Below are positions 36,501 through 49,120 of a stretch of DNA of 64,000 nt, piece by piece (position 1 is the stretch's first letter; each line of letters begins with the position of its first letter). A program made the translations under genes and the position numbers. The stretch is from Phaseolus vulgaris (taxonomy: Eukaryota; Streptophyta; Magnoliopsida; Fabales; Fabaceae): assembly GCF_000499845.2 (NCBI RefSeq), contig NC_023749.2, positions 9,530,013-9,594,012 of the forward strand, written 5' to 3'. The notes beneath the pieces were generated by a model. That model ran no database searches. It worked only from the letters and a program-made list of their open reading frames with translations, and was not told the origin of the DNA.

Positions 36501-39500
36501 ATATCCAAAAGTGAAAAGAACATGAAGGAAAGACACAATCTTGAATTTTACTGCCCTCCTTAATTCTAGTCCCATACCAATGCAGTGGGGACAATGTTAA
36601 GGGATAGAAAGAATACAACAACACACAATACCTTTTCCTTCTATTATACACTATACCGAACATATCATAATCTAATCTATTTAAGACTTTTCATCCCCTC
36701 CTTTATCATCATCATTAAAAAAGACACTCCAGCCAAGATTCATCTAAAGGCAAATTAACAACTTCAAAAAAATTCCACAGTCTATGGATATGATAGGAGA
36801 ATAAATAAGAAATTCCTAGTAATACATATATAAGTTATTCCTAATTTGATAGGATTTGCTCCTTATTTCTACAATTTTCATAGAAACTAGACAAGTTTCT
36901 GAGGTTTTAACTTACAAAAAAATCACAATGTCTACCCTTACTAACATTGTCACATCTGTGTTAGAGACCCAAAAGAACTTATTTTTTAGCTAGATATTTT
37001 ACCAATACATGTTGTACATGTGTCAGTGTTTGATACACAAAGGCACACCATTGAAGAAGTGTGTCCTAAATGAGCTGAAATATTGATTCAAACTTGCTTC
37101 AAATGTTCAAAGAGGATTTGAAAACCATCATACCCATGCTCATGTTCACCTTTTGATTGATAAATTATAATCGTGTGGACATTGAACAAAACAACTCCCA
37201 TCCTAGTCTGAATTTGTAAGCATCAATCACATAAGTCTCTAACTTCACAAAATCTTTACTTTAGTCCCTGGCTTTGTCAAAAAAATCATTCATTTTAGTG
37301 CTTTCCCACTCGTTTTGCACCAAATTTTTTTAAAGTGAATATCATTTGTAAAATCAGTGACTAAAATGAGGATGTAAAATAATTACCAAAGCAACTGATG
37401 CTTACAAGTTACTAAAATGAAGATGTATTCTAAATGAAACCTAGAAATAATGAACATTGTTTCATGACTGGTAAAACCTACAGATAATGCCACGTATACT
37501 AGATGACAGAAAAAAGTGGTACAAGTCAATCAATAATTTATGTTGGGCTGTGAGATATACTAGACATCAGGACATCTTCCATGCAATAATGTCTTGGAAT
37601 ATATTAAAAACCAGCATGGATATAGTGTTAGAATTTGAAATCAGAGAATAAATTTGGAACAAGCTATCAAATTTGGAAGAGACATAGTTTGTGCCCATTC
37701 ATGAAAAATAGGTAGCTAAATAACAATAATAATCAACATGTTCAAATGAATGAATTGACCATGAATTGGACTTCACCTACCAAAGAAAATATTGAAAAGA
37801 TCCATACATCAACAACAGAATAACATGAATACGAGCAATCTAATGTTCTGCTCATTACCATACCTATTTGTAGAAACCCCTCCTGAATTAGAAAGTTCCT
37901 GAGGAGGAACTACAACTGAGTACTGAAATGCAATCTGAATTGTAGGAACATCTGATTTAGTTCTGCCAAAACAAAGTAACAGTAATCCTTGATCAGATTA
38001 TGAGAACAGGAAATGTATCAGACAAAAGGCACAGCCACCTTGTGGCAGAAATAAAATCAAGTTATAGAAGCTCTGTTATTTAATACCAAAATTAATTCAG
38101 CTACTTTTAGTTTCAAAATTTATAAGTGAGATGTATTACAATGTGTAGATGTTCACAAGACCTAAAGTACCAGAGACATTAATCCTACAGGATAATCTAA
38201 GTTATGGTAAGATGATATATTTTTGGATATTTTCATATATTATACAACTCTCCATTATCCTTATGCACAAACCCTTTAAATAAAAGAAATCAAACATATA
38301 ATTTGAGAGTTGAGACAGTGCAATAAAGGGATTAAAAAGATTCTCTAGGATATAGGGGAGCAAGCTCATCTCTCATGGAAAGCCACAAAGGCAGGTTGAT
38401 ATCTCTAGCAAAGTCACAAGACCAAATCCACTTTCAGTAAAGCTGAGAGACCAAACCAATTTCTCTGAGAAAGCCACAAGCCAGACTCATGTTTAGGAAA
38501 GTTGTGGGGTCACACATATGTCTCTATGTTGCATAGCATGATTTGAGCCAAATTGCAAAATTGAGTGAAGGAAGTCACGGGTTGTTGAGATCTCATGTCA
38601 ACTAGACATAATGTTAAATAACACATAAGTGGGTGCAAATTTCACATTACAAATCAATTTTATTTTATAGGGTTGAGTTAGGCCTAAATCCACTTTCTGA
38701 GATGGCATTAGAGTATTCTAGTAAGATTTAATGAACCTATCACCACTCACAAATATCTAATCTCACGTTCGATATGTCCAACCTAGCGTAAGGGAGTCTG
38801 TTGGAGACCATACATCAACTAGAGATATGATTAATTTATAATATATAAATAGGCGCAAACCCCACCTTATAAGTCAAAAAACTATTATAAACATGTTGGT
38901 AAAATTTGCACGACAGAAGCTAAGATAGAGAAAGAGGAGACTGGAACGAAGAACACAACCAGAAGAAGGCTCAATTCTTTACAAGAAATACATATAGCAG
39001 AGGGAAGTGAAACCTAAAAAGATGACAAAGGATTGACACAACATGAGATGATTAATTTGAAGCATGAATTAGGAAATTAAAGTACATGTCCAAATTTTAG
39101 GAAGCCTGGCAGTGAAGTAGTGACAAGGCATGTCACAGTGGACTTATGGGATTTTACCATTTAGGAGAAGAGGGAGATAAAGAGATAAAACAAAATGAAA
39201 TACTAAAATGATATTAATTTAAATGTATTGTACTGTGTTGATATGTTTGATATATTCATAAACCCTGAACTACTAATCCTTATTTCTACACTATCGCAAT
39301 CGCAACTAATTAATGGAGTAAATTATGATAAGGAAAATAGTAATTGAAAAAGGAAATTAATTATAGAAGATAATCTAAGTTATAAGATAGTTTTGAATAT
39401 TTTTCATATATTCTAATAGAGATAATATTGATATATGTGTTTGATAGAGTACTAAGAGCAGTTTATTTTCCACCAGTAAGAACTATGTAATTCAAGTTCA

Positions 39501-42500
39501 GCACTTCAACACATAAAGAAGAGCAAAGCAGCAGAGGATTAATTAAGCATTTGCCAATGATATACTCTAGGAATTTGGATGACAAGCAATGAAAATCACA
39601 TAACTGTCTAGCAAATGCTGCATGAATTAATATAAAGATGATTTCAACTGCCTAGATCAGATTGTGTTTGATATGTTATAAAATACTTCTCCAGAAATCG
39701 AATCACAAAAAAGAAGACACCAAAAACTGGAGTTAAAGCTTTATGCACAAAGAATGAAGAGTTTCCATGTTTACAATAAACAAGACGACAAATGAAAGAG
39801 TAGGCAATTGATGGAGTAACTAATGAACTAGAACGGATTACTCACGATAAAAAGTATCAAATCTAAATAATACAAGTATAAGGCTTAACATGACATTTAC
39901 AACTTAATTCACTTCACTTAAATAAACACATTAAAAAATGTATAAGCATTAAAGCTTTAAAGACATGGTTGTAAACAGTAGCAGTTTATACCTTGAAAAT
40001 CCAATGTTGTTCTCAAACACAAAGTCGTAAGCATATGTAGCATAAGAATCACAGCATATGACGTGTTGAACATTTTCATACTGTGGATCTGGAAAGAAGT
40101 GACCATACTGCAATAAAATAACAAATTATTCTATATACTATAATAAGTAAATGCAAAATTGTGAATTGAAAATCCATTCCAAACAACACACATACAGAAT
40201 TGCCAGGTTTAAATTCAGTTGAGGTTCTTAATCGCAGGACACAACCAAAAGCATATGGTCGACTCAGCATTCGATACCTGCAAAAAGGACAGATCACTAT
40301 AGTCACCCATTCTGATATATGTGAAAGTGTGTAGATAAATATTGATGGGTAAGGTGCTAACGTTAACACTTGTGATTTCAACTACGTTTGGATTCAGTTA
40401 CCAAATTAGATTTCATGCTTATCACTTAAAGTAAGTGATTAATAAAACAATATGTGGTAAATTCAATTGTAATTGATTAGTTTAAATAATAAGCTAAACA
40501 AAATAATAAGCATTATTTTGATATGGTTAACATAAAACATAATTGGCTAATTGAGAAAAGGGGTATATAATACCACCTCAAGTTGAGATTGTATTGGAGA
40601 CAGTCACACAATACTCGGCAAATACCAAACAACTATCTCTTACTGTAAAGCAAGTCTCAGGATAACACACGAGACTTACATGTCCTGGGGCAATGTTGAA
40701 TCCTCAGTACTTGTGTACAAAAATAAGGAACCCCCACTTTCAATACTCAGAAACTTTAGGGATGCCAAATCAGTGTACTCATTTGTTACAGCAAATATGT
40801 CAACACATACACCTGCTTGAACAGCAACAGCAGCCTGTAATACATATGTCAATTCTTCTACTTCTAAAAAATGGGAGACAGGAATAGCAATAACATTACT
40901 TAAATACCAGATCTTTATAGAAGGGTGTCTGCTCTGGGAGTAAAGCACGATCTGCATCCTCTCCTTTGCTTGCATATTGCTCACCATATCGTCTTGTGTC
41001 CAATTGTCCAGCTCCATAATCAGGGGGACCAGACAAGAAGGCAAAGACTCTAGCTGCAGTTCTCAGAAGAAATAATATCTTCTTAAAGCTTTTTAAATAT
41101 AGAAGATTAAACATTAAAGAATCACACTAACAAAAGTCATAAATGGCAAGTTTTGTATTTGTCCATTCAAACCTAAAGCAAAAGTATTCCCATATTCAGA
41201 TGCAAGGTAATTGCAGAGAGCTTCCATTGCCATCCCAAAACCACGCCCACCTATCAGAACACCATCCAGTCCTTGACCTGCTGCCGTGGTTCTCTCCCAT
41301 GAAGTTGTTGGTCTAAGTGTTTCAAGTGCAGATGCAATGCGGTCCTTACAAGTGTCCACCTTCAATTATAAATACGGAATTTAGATCTGACACATTTTTT
41401 CATATAATGTAATCTCTGTTCTTCAGCATGAAAACACATTTCTGAAATATTAAAAACAATGCTTATGATTAACATACAGGAGCCAGAAACTGTAACAAAG
41501 GCATGACATCTTCCAGCTCAATAGGCAAGGTTCCCTCTGCATCAGGAGGGATGAAAACATTTTTCACAACAGGTATTGGACCTTGAACATCATACAATCC
41601 TAATTTGTGGCTGAAGGTAGCAAGCCCAAAAAGTGAACCAGGAGCAAGAGCTGAATAGAACCCAAAAAAACTAAAATATGAGCAACATCCAAAATATCAA
41701 CCTTGTGCAGAAAATAAATAGTGTGGTCAACATAATACCTTCCAGAGCAGCCAGCAGTGCACTTTTGGTAAGTTCTAGAAACTCCTCAGAAGCTGCAGTA
41801 TAACCAAAAATATTTTTCTCGATCACAAAATGACAATGAAAAAGAAGATACATCTGTATATTTAGGAAATTAATCAAGTTTTAAAGAACACTATGAAGGA
41901 AACAAAAGCCAGAATAAAATAACAAACATGCAAACCAGGCACATCTATCTTCACCTTAATCATTGCATCCTTCTATACAGAATCAAAAGGACCAGAAATA
42001 GGCAGAAATGGGTAGAATGACTTAATAGGGGGAAAGGATCAAAACCAAAGGTCATTTATGCAATCACAGCCTTCTCATTGAAACAGAAGTTAGTCCAGAA
42101 AACACAGCCGCCGTAACAGTTCCAAATCCTATAAGTCTAACTTGCATCAATCATGGCCAGTACAACTGAAAAAACATTGGCCACGTAATCTAATAATCAT
42201 TCACCATATCCAGACACAAGATTCCATGTGTTTTGAATCTGCGTCTCATTCTCCAGTCTGTTAGATAAAATTAATATAGAAAAAAATATTTATCGACGGT
42301 CTCAACTCTTAAATAAGGGAACAGTATATAATAACAGAACCATATGGAAACCAGACTTATAAAAGTTATGATCGCCATAAGCAACATAGCCTACAGAATT
42401 ATAAGTAAAATGCCACACTGCTCTCACACATAAAATTCTTAGGCTCCACCAGGTCCTAATCAGAGAACCCAAAGCAAAACTCACAATCAGTAGCATACCA

Positions 42501-43105
42501 CGAACTCCTAATCAATTAACCTCACCGAACCATCCAATTGTCAAAATCCAGTTCCAATTATCACAATTAGCAAATCAATAAGCCGTGAGATGTGAGGAGT
42601 CTTACAGGACAAGTCAACAGCAGCAACATATACCGGACACGCCAGCATTGCCGCTTCCTCCGCCGATTCCTCTGCAACAGTTCCAATCAAAACAGTCAAA
42701 TCTGAAAACCATGCACAAGAGCAATCCAATTCAACAGCGATGAACCAAAATCGAAAGGTAAATTTGATAATTACGCGTAGGCAATTCGAGATCTACGAAG
42801 GAGGACATCATCTCGGCGCAGGACTGAGGGCTAGAGTAGCGTTCGATGGCGTCGGAGGAGAGGCCGTTGAGGTTGCCGCAGAGGGAGCAGGACCAGGACC
42901 ACTGCTCGAGCTCGCAGTAGGTGTTGAAGTAGGCCCAGCAGTTCTCGCAGCGCGGTAATAGGTCTCCTCCTGAACCGTACGACGGAGCGCGGTTGTTCTC
43001 GTCGGCGGCGGCGAAAGGCGTGACGGTGACTCCCCAGAGGAGGCCGGAGGCCTCGCGTGCGTCCGTGTCCATCGGGAAACGCGACACTGTGGCCCGCACC
43101 GCCAT
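33508..43105 (-). CDS. Sec23/Sec24-like COPII-type protein
   Basis: Fourteen minus-strand exons: 43105-42775, 42671-42606, 41792-41739, 41650-41478, 41359-41173, 41053-40908, 40834-40680, 40277-40196, 40107-39992, 37962-37864, 35331-35208, 34974-34697, 34014-33800, 33719-33508. All are GT-AG, giving 745 residues. A zinc finger (Cys53, Cys56, Cys73, Cys76) is followed by a vWA/trunk-like domain (VYVAAVDLS to about residue 370). Beta-sandwich and helical parts follow (ECxx-like LASLEEGVREGRILLQEW, FALLRNPLLRFHEEGVHPDY), then a C-terminal gelsolin-like domain (FIRGGQDDASIFENFLIEEQ). Length suits a Sec23 relative, which in canonical form acts as the Sar1 GTPase activator of the COPII coat at ER exit sites. 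It resembles the divergent At2g27460 protein (from memory) rather than the main Sec23 paralogs, so GAP activity is not assured. Introns 9 and 10 exceed 2 kb and hold transposons. Confidence 0.94.
35851..36000. repeat. Direct repeat copy 1 within Sec23-like intron 10
   Basis: About 140 bases beginning aaatgagctgaaatattgat recur at 37068-37204 in the same orientation with small differences. The two copies bracket about 1.07 kb that includes a TRIM-like element. They may be a local segmental duplication or the ends of an unrecognised element. Confidence 0.85.
36190..36504 (+). mobile_element. TRIM-like miniature LTR retroelement, 5' LTR truncated
   Basis: A partial LTR tail (36190-36249) is followed directly by TGGTATCAGAGCC at 36250, the primer-binding sequence complementary to initiator-Met tRNA. 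Then come about 120 bases of internal DNA, a purine-rich gtgaggggtg tract, and a 3' LTR starting TGTTAGAGATCCCACATCG at 36385. The tail of the 3' LTR repeats the 5' LTR fragment. There is no coding capacity. It lies antisense in intron 10 of the Sec23-like gene. Confidence 0.75.
37068..37204. repeat. Direct repeat copy 2 within Sec23-like intron 10
   Basis: Partner of 35851-36000, same orientation, with a small deletion in the middle (catgagtccatgaccatgct shortened). Confidence 0.85.
38582..38872 (+). mobile_element. TRIM-like miniature LTR retroelement, decayed
   Basis: A 5' LTR (38582-about 38701) and a 3' LTR starting TGTTGGAGACCATACATCA at 38799 share the middle phrases tcaactaga and ataagtgggtgcaaa or ataaataggcgcaaa. 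A degenerate primer site tggcattagagt follows the 5' LTR at 38703 and a gtaagggagtc purine tract precedes the 3' LTR. The 3' LTR is truncated. Same family as the element at 36190-36504; located in intron 9 of the Sec23-like gene. Confidence 0.72.
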
Positions 43106-44529
43106 GTTTCTTCCTTCTTCCTCGCCGCGACCCTGTTTATCGTGTGTTCTGAGACAGTGTGTGGAGACCGAGTTAGACTCGTTCCCGCACTTACTCACTC
43201 GATTTTGGTTTTCTCTTCTATTTTTCTCTCTCGTGCCCCTTGAACCTTAACACTAACCTCGTTAAATTTATAAAATGCAGAATAAATATGAAAAAAAAAA
43301 CAGCGAGTAATAATAACTCCCTAAAATTTAAATGCAATATTAAATAAGTTTAAAATTATATTTAAATAAGATCATTTTCGATTTGTTAAATATGTTTTAT
43401 TACACAAAAAATATTTTTCGAATGGTGAAAGATTTAAAAGAAAATTCGTGTTTTTGAATTGGACAGTTTTACTTTCACTGCAGACTTAGTAGAGTCAACG
43501 AATAATGCATTCATTTTTAAATTGTCTTTTAAATCCAAAATGAATTCCCTTTTTCTTCTGTTTACATTTTTACGTCATTATTTTGTAGTCTTAACTTAAT
43601 ATTCAATTTTCATGCATATATAACCAATCCACATTTTGTATTTGAATCACACGTGAAATTAACTCAGATTGGTTCGTAAAACGTATATCAACTTTTATGA
43701 AACACTTCTAAAAATATTTATCATGTTTTCTTAAATTTTTCAATAATATAGTAATAAAAAGTTATATTAAATTATATCGTATACTAATTTCACTAACTAC
43801 TAACATGACAAATTTGATTTTCTAATATAAAAATATATACTATATATGGTGACAACATCTTGAAGTTGTTGGTAGATATCTATCCAAAATTTTCAGGCGT
43901 ACACATATCAAGAATCCAACTCAAATTACTATTTAACTATCTTATTAACAAAATAAAGTTTATAAAATATTTATTTAATACAAGGATTAACTTGGTTATT
44001 TGTACTAATTTGATTAAGAGCTTATTTGATACTTTAAATACGTTAATTAAGGTCAAGCAAAGGTACGCATTTATATTTCCAACGACCAGATATTGAATAT
44101 TGACTTGAGTGTTAGATGATTCTTTACAAGTTCACCCACCTCTTGCACATTCCTAATGAGATCACAGAGTCAAGACCCATTGTGACTAAGAATGTAAGAT
44201 CGGACAAAATGTGAGAATAGACATTCTCGACCTATACAAGAACAAAATCATTTATTAATAATTGAACTCATAATACCTAATTACTACGTTAATACATTTA
44301 GTTATATTTTGTGTTATTTTTAATTTATACCAAAGCACCTTAAAGTTTAAAGTTTAAAGTTAAGAGAAAGAAAGTAACATATAACACAATTGGATTGTAA
44401 CAGTGAGACACGATTTAAGGTTACAAAAAATGATCCAAATTAAAGTTACAGGGAAGAGAAATAGACTCTTATAACAACCAGAGTCTTAAAATGTACCTAA
44501 ATTATCATATTAAAATAATTATTCTTTTG
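43106..44529. other. Sec23-like promoter and intergenic DNA
   Basis: The first about 140 bases are GC-richer and contain the 5' leader of the Sec23-like gene. The frame is open upstream of the ATG but contains no earlier in-frame ATG. Beyond this the DNA is AT-rich with no gene supported. Confidence 0.45.
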
Positions 44530-44795
44530 CACCAAACAAAATGGTGCAACTTCTTCTAATTATTATCAAAATAGATAGAAATTATTTTATTTATGACTTT
44601 GGGTAACTTGTGCCTCATCGACGCAATTTCGTTTGAAAGAAGTCATGTTGATTCAGTGGATAAATTTTCACAAAAATCATTAGAGCACAACACAACTTTG
44701 GTTCAATAAAGAAAACTAGAAAAATTGTGCTCACTGAGCATGAGTTTATTTAATGATAATCAATGTTGTTAAGTTTTTTTTGTAAATGGTTAATT

Positions 44796-44870
44796 CGTAA
44801 AAGGGTACGACAACTTCAGTATAAAAAAATTGTGTATTATTTTTACACTGAAGTCGTCATACCCCTTACG
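44796..44870. repeat. Imperfect hairpin inside the left inverted-repeat arm
   Basis: An approximately 32-base stem pairs cgtaaaagggtacgacaact with the reverse complement of gaagtcgtcataccccttac around a short loop. The right arm carries the equivalent hairpin at 47358-47432. Confidence 0.85.
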
Positions 44871-46549
44871 ACTTTGGTTTAATTTGAATAAAGTCTAACT
44901 CACCAAAGGGAGGATGTAGTGAAGTCTCTAGCCCATGAAGTTGAGACACGGATAAAAGATTCAGTTTATGACTATGTTGGTGTTGAACTAGAGGTTTGGG
45001 ATTTGTCTAACTAACCGTTTAGAAAAGCATGAGACTTAGGCACAAGCTTTGTCTGGACAAAAAGTTTATTATCTGAAAAATCTAGTAAAAAAAAACAATA
45101 CACTAAGGAAACACTTTGATCTTTTATATAAAAAAACTAAGAACACCTTAAGTGCAAATGGAAAACGAACATAAATCTAGTTGGTATAAGAAAAACACGC
45201 TAGACGGTCTAGATGAAACACGTTAGATGGTATAAGCGAACCTGAGGTTAGACGGTCTTAGCGTCCTCACCCTAGACGGTCTAAGTGCAATATAAAAGAT
45301 TGTATGGATGGAACATGTTACGAGAATTCAACCAATTGATTTAAAAGAATAACACTGTAAAACAATTGTTAAAACAAATATTAGAGCGAGAGAGATATTG
45401 TACCGGAGATTTATACTGGTTAACTCTTAACTAGAAGCTACATCCAGTCCTCAACAAACCACTGAGAATTCACTAACAAAACACACAAGGTTTACAAAAA
45501 CAGTCAAGAATGTTGATCTTGAACCCTACAAAAATACACAACACTCTTAACCACACACAAAATTCAGAAACCATATTTGAGTTTGCTTACAACAAAATAC
45601 AATGAAAAAAGTAAGGTTTGAATACACCCGGATTATTACAAATGAATCACAGCAAAAATGTAAATCCAAAAACCTTCTTTACAAAACAAGAACGATCCAA
45701 GAAGCAAACTCAATCTCCAAGAATGATTTTAATTTTTTTTGCTTTTCTCTCTTATGAAAATTGTTGTTTGAAATTATCATAATACATCCTTATATAAGGT
45801 AATAATGATTGTTAAAACAGTTTGATCATTTAATATAAACAATTGTATCAATTACAAATAGATTGGTTAATATAAGAGATTTTTTAAAAAAACATTTAAT
45901 TGATTTTTGAAAGAACTTATTGTTTTCCTTAATAAAAGAATTCACTAGATTTTATACCGATTCTTTTATCAAAATAACAGGTTAATTTCACTTAGCGGAA
46001 AAAAAAAATAGAAAACAAACCATTTTTAAATCCTTAAAAACTTTAAGTGTTTTCAACCGGTTGATACAATAAATCGATCTGTTAAAAATAATTATTATAG
46101 TCTACAAACTTAAATAGAAGTAATTTCAACTAATTAAAAATAACACATATTTAGAAAGTAAAACATTTTAAGGAGATTATTTTTAACTTGGATCATAATG
46201 TAATGCAAAGTTACATAACCAAATCTACCTAAGCAAACATACACATAATTATAAATTCAATCATTACCAATTGTTGAAGATCAATCACTCATTAGATGTT
46301 ACTACTGTATCTATAAATGACTTTAATTTTTTTCTTACATGCTTTTATCTCCCCTTCTTTTGATGGTTGCCTTTGATTGTGACTTCAATAAGGACTTTGA
46401 TCTAACCTGGGAAGATGGTTGTGCCAAGATACTTAATAATGGAGAGTTATGGTCTAGTAAGAATGAGACCATCTAGTGTGTGAGTACGCTTAGATCGTCT
46501 AGTCTCAGGTTTGCTTTGACCATCTAATGTGTTTCATGTAGACCATTTG

Positions 46550-47003
46550 ACCTAAGGGACAATGTTTAACATAATTATTTATAACATTTATTCGTAATGG
46601 TAAGAAGTTTTTATAAATATGCAAATAATCGATATTTAGGAGACAATGTTAATAATTTTGTATGCAAGGAATTGATATGAATGATTTTTATATGTGCATC
46701 AATGTCAATCAAGATGGAATGTTATATGTTTTTATTCATTGAAAATACAGACGAGTGAGAATGATTAACCCCAATTCCAATTTTCTCAATTAAATCACTT
46801 AAATCATTTACTTGTTTTTATTTAATTTCTTACACAATATTCATGATACCAACAACCTTTCAAACAGACTTTGGCACATCTTTTTATGTTTAGTGAATAT
46901 CATACTTGAGATTTTATAATTGTTCCTTGTGGGTTCAATATCCATCCTTAGGGACAATTTATTACTTCTGATTCGATACACTTATCGTAGTAAAGGGTCG
47001 TCA
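46550..47003 (+). mobile_element. Truncated LTR remnant inserted in the right inverted-repeat arm
   Basis: About 450 bases match the 3' part of the LTRs at 49121-50273 and 54051-55197. Shared phrases include ttttataaatatgc, tgttccttgtgggttc and gggacaatttattacttctg, and both end in gtcgtca/gtcatca. The 5' 600 or more bases of the LTR are missing. Divergence from the intact LTRs is high, so this is an older relative. Confidence 0.75.
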
Positions 47004-47357
47004 CATATTTCAATTAGATCTAGATTTATGTTCGTTTTTTTGTTTGTGCTTAAGGTGTTTTTGGTGCTCTATATAAAGGACCATGGTGTTTCCTTAGTGT
47101 GTTGGTTTTTTGTGTACTCTAGTTTTTAAATAATAAAAATTTTGGCATCATAAAGCTTGCGTCTATACGATCTGCTAGACAAAACTTGTATTTAAGCCTT
47201 AGGTTCGTTTAGACAGTCAACTAGATGAACCTTGAACCTTTGATTCAATACCAACACAATCATAAACTTGATCTTTTATCCATGTCTTAGCTTCATAGGA
47301 GAGTTCGTTGCATCCTTGTTTTGCTGGGGTTTGACTTTATTCAAATTGAACTGAAGT

Positions 47358-47432
47358 CGTAAGGGGTGTGATGATTTTAATGTAAAAATAATGCACAGAA
47401 TTTTTACATTGAAGTCATCGTACCCCCTGACG
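47358..47432. repeat. Imperfect hairpin inside the right inverted-repeat arm
   Basis: Counterpart of the left-arm hairpin at 44796-44870: cgtaaggggtgtgatgattt pairs with gaagtcatcgtaccccctga. Three substitutions lie in the stem. Confidence 0.82.
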
Positions 47433-47708
47433 AGTTCACCTCTTACAAAAAAAAACATAACAAGAATGATTAACGTTAAACAAAGTTGTGCTCAGTGAGC
47501 ACGACATCTTCAATCTTCTTCATTTAACCAAAGTCGTGTTGTGTCCTAATAACTTCGATGAAATTTTTTGCATTGAATTGAAGTCGTCTTACACAACCAC
47601 AACTTCTTCTAAACAAATTGTATCAACGAGGCACGACTTACCCAAAGCCATAAATAAAAAAATTTCTACTCACTCTACAAATAAATAAGAAATTACACCA
47701 TTTTAGTG

Positions 47709-48330
47709 AAAGAACCAAATAATTAACTATAAAGTTTATTGTGATATTATAATGCATTATACATTTGACAATATTATAATAAATTCTTAAATTAAGATTT
47801 TAAAATGCTAAAAGGATATTGGTTTATATTTGAAAAATTAACTTCACTGGACATTACAAAATTCAGTATTCAACTGAATGATAAATTTATATTTTTATAA
47901 ATATAATTTTGTTCTCAAATAAATTTTATTATTTTTTTGAGAATAATTTTGTTTTCAAGTATGAGTTGGTGTATAGTTAATGAAGAGTGTATTATTAAAA
48001 GTATGTTTGGTTATGTTTGATTTACATAAAAAAGAGTGATGATAATAATTATGTAAGGAGTACATAATTATGATCACTTATTTTTTATTATTGGACAGTT
48101 TTGTTTTCAGCATTACTTACATAATAGATCATGTAATTGTGCTTCCATAGTATATGATTTGAATAAATCTTGATTGAATTGGAAAGTTATAATCTTTATC
48201 CCCTCCAACCGAATGAATTAAATGTTGAATTTTGGATTTCTTGATTCTTTTAAGAAAAATAGTGGTAATGCAATAATATTTTGTCTCTTATATATAGTTT
48301 TTGTTCATTGTTGATTGAAATGATTGTAAT
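47709..48330. other. AT-rich spacer between the inverted-repeat element and the hAT element
   Basis: No gene, RNA or repeat structure is supported in this interval. Confidence 0.4.
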
Positions 48331-48596
48331 CAGGTTGTCAAACTCGAGAGTTTATGTAAACTTGAGGAAGATCGGTAAACTCGACTCATAAACTCGTAAA
48401 GAAAAAAAATATTTCAATAATATAATTAATCAAAGTAGTTAAACAAATAAGTTTACAAGACTAAACAAACTACATTTAGTAGTGAATGAGAATTATATAC
48501 CTTCAAAGTACCTCAAATAAAAAGTTCATACAAATATTACAAAAGTTAAATTGCTAAAATCATAAAAATTAAATAACTAAAAATGGACAAATGTTA

Positions 48597-49115
48597 AGTT
48601 TCTATGCCCAATCCTCTAATGATATCATCCTCTCCTCCATCATCATCATCTTCATCATAACCACCATCTTCCCCTGATGAAAATTGTACATCCACATTGG
48701 CATCAAAAGTTACATTATCAAGATCAAGTGCATCTAGAGTTGGATCTCTTGTTGCTCAATCTAAATAAACATTTTGACCATTATATGCACCTTGAACTTG
48801 CTAAATCTCATCAATATCATCTCCCTCCTCAGTTATCCATTCATCATCTGATTGAATATCATCAAATAAAAGAGCAACCGTGTTTCTAATTTGTTTATTT
48901 TCAACTTCAAGTTGTACATCACATAAACCAAATCTTTCATCTTTTTCTAATGCAAACGATTTCTCTCTTGACATGAACCTATAATTAAATAGGAAATTTA
49001 GTAACTATATTAACTAAATAAAGAAATTATAAATTATAAATAACTTACAATATCATTTTAAATTATTTCCAATTATGCTCACATCCACAGAGTTGCAAGT
49101 CAAGCTTAGAACTTG
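48597..49115 (-). pseudogene. hAT transposase C-terminal fragment
   Basis: Read on the minus strand starting at the LTR boundary, VLSLTCNS followed after a frameshift by GCEHNW matches the hAT dimerisation region (usual form VLSLTCSSSGCERNWS). After a probable intron, frames at 48980-48597 give RFMSREKSFALEKDERFGLC, SDDEWITEEGDDIDEI and a strongly acidic tail rich in Asp, as in plant hAT C-termini. At least two in-frame stops are present. Confidence 0.65.
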
Positions 49116-49120
49116 GATAT

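Larger units (their letters stand above)
44530..47708. mobile_element. Non-autonomous element with very long terminal inverted repeats, CACTA-like ends
   Basis: The left arm (44530-about 45290) matches the reverse complement of the right arm over about 0.75 kb, allowing for many substitutions. The right arm is split in two (46450-46552 and 47004-47708) by an LTR fragment. Paired phrases include ctttgggtaa.ttgtgcctc, gctcactgagca, cacactaaggaaacac and cgaacataaatctag. The right end read inward starts CACTAAAATGGTG and the left CACCAAACAAAATGGTG. The ends are dense in inverted copies of an aagtcgtg-type word, a feature of CACTA subterminal regions. No transposase was found. The central part (about 45350-45700) resembles a copia-type LTR segment. 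Superfamily assignment is tentative; no matching 3-bp target duplication was seen. Confidence 0.7.

Noticed and set aside
42740..43250. Plus-strand frames of 72-85 codons opposite the Sec23-like first exon
   Set aside because: Antisense shadows; the minus strand encodes the conserved zinc finger and splices correctly.
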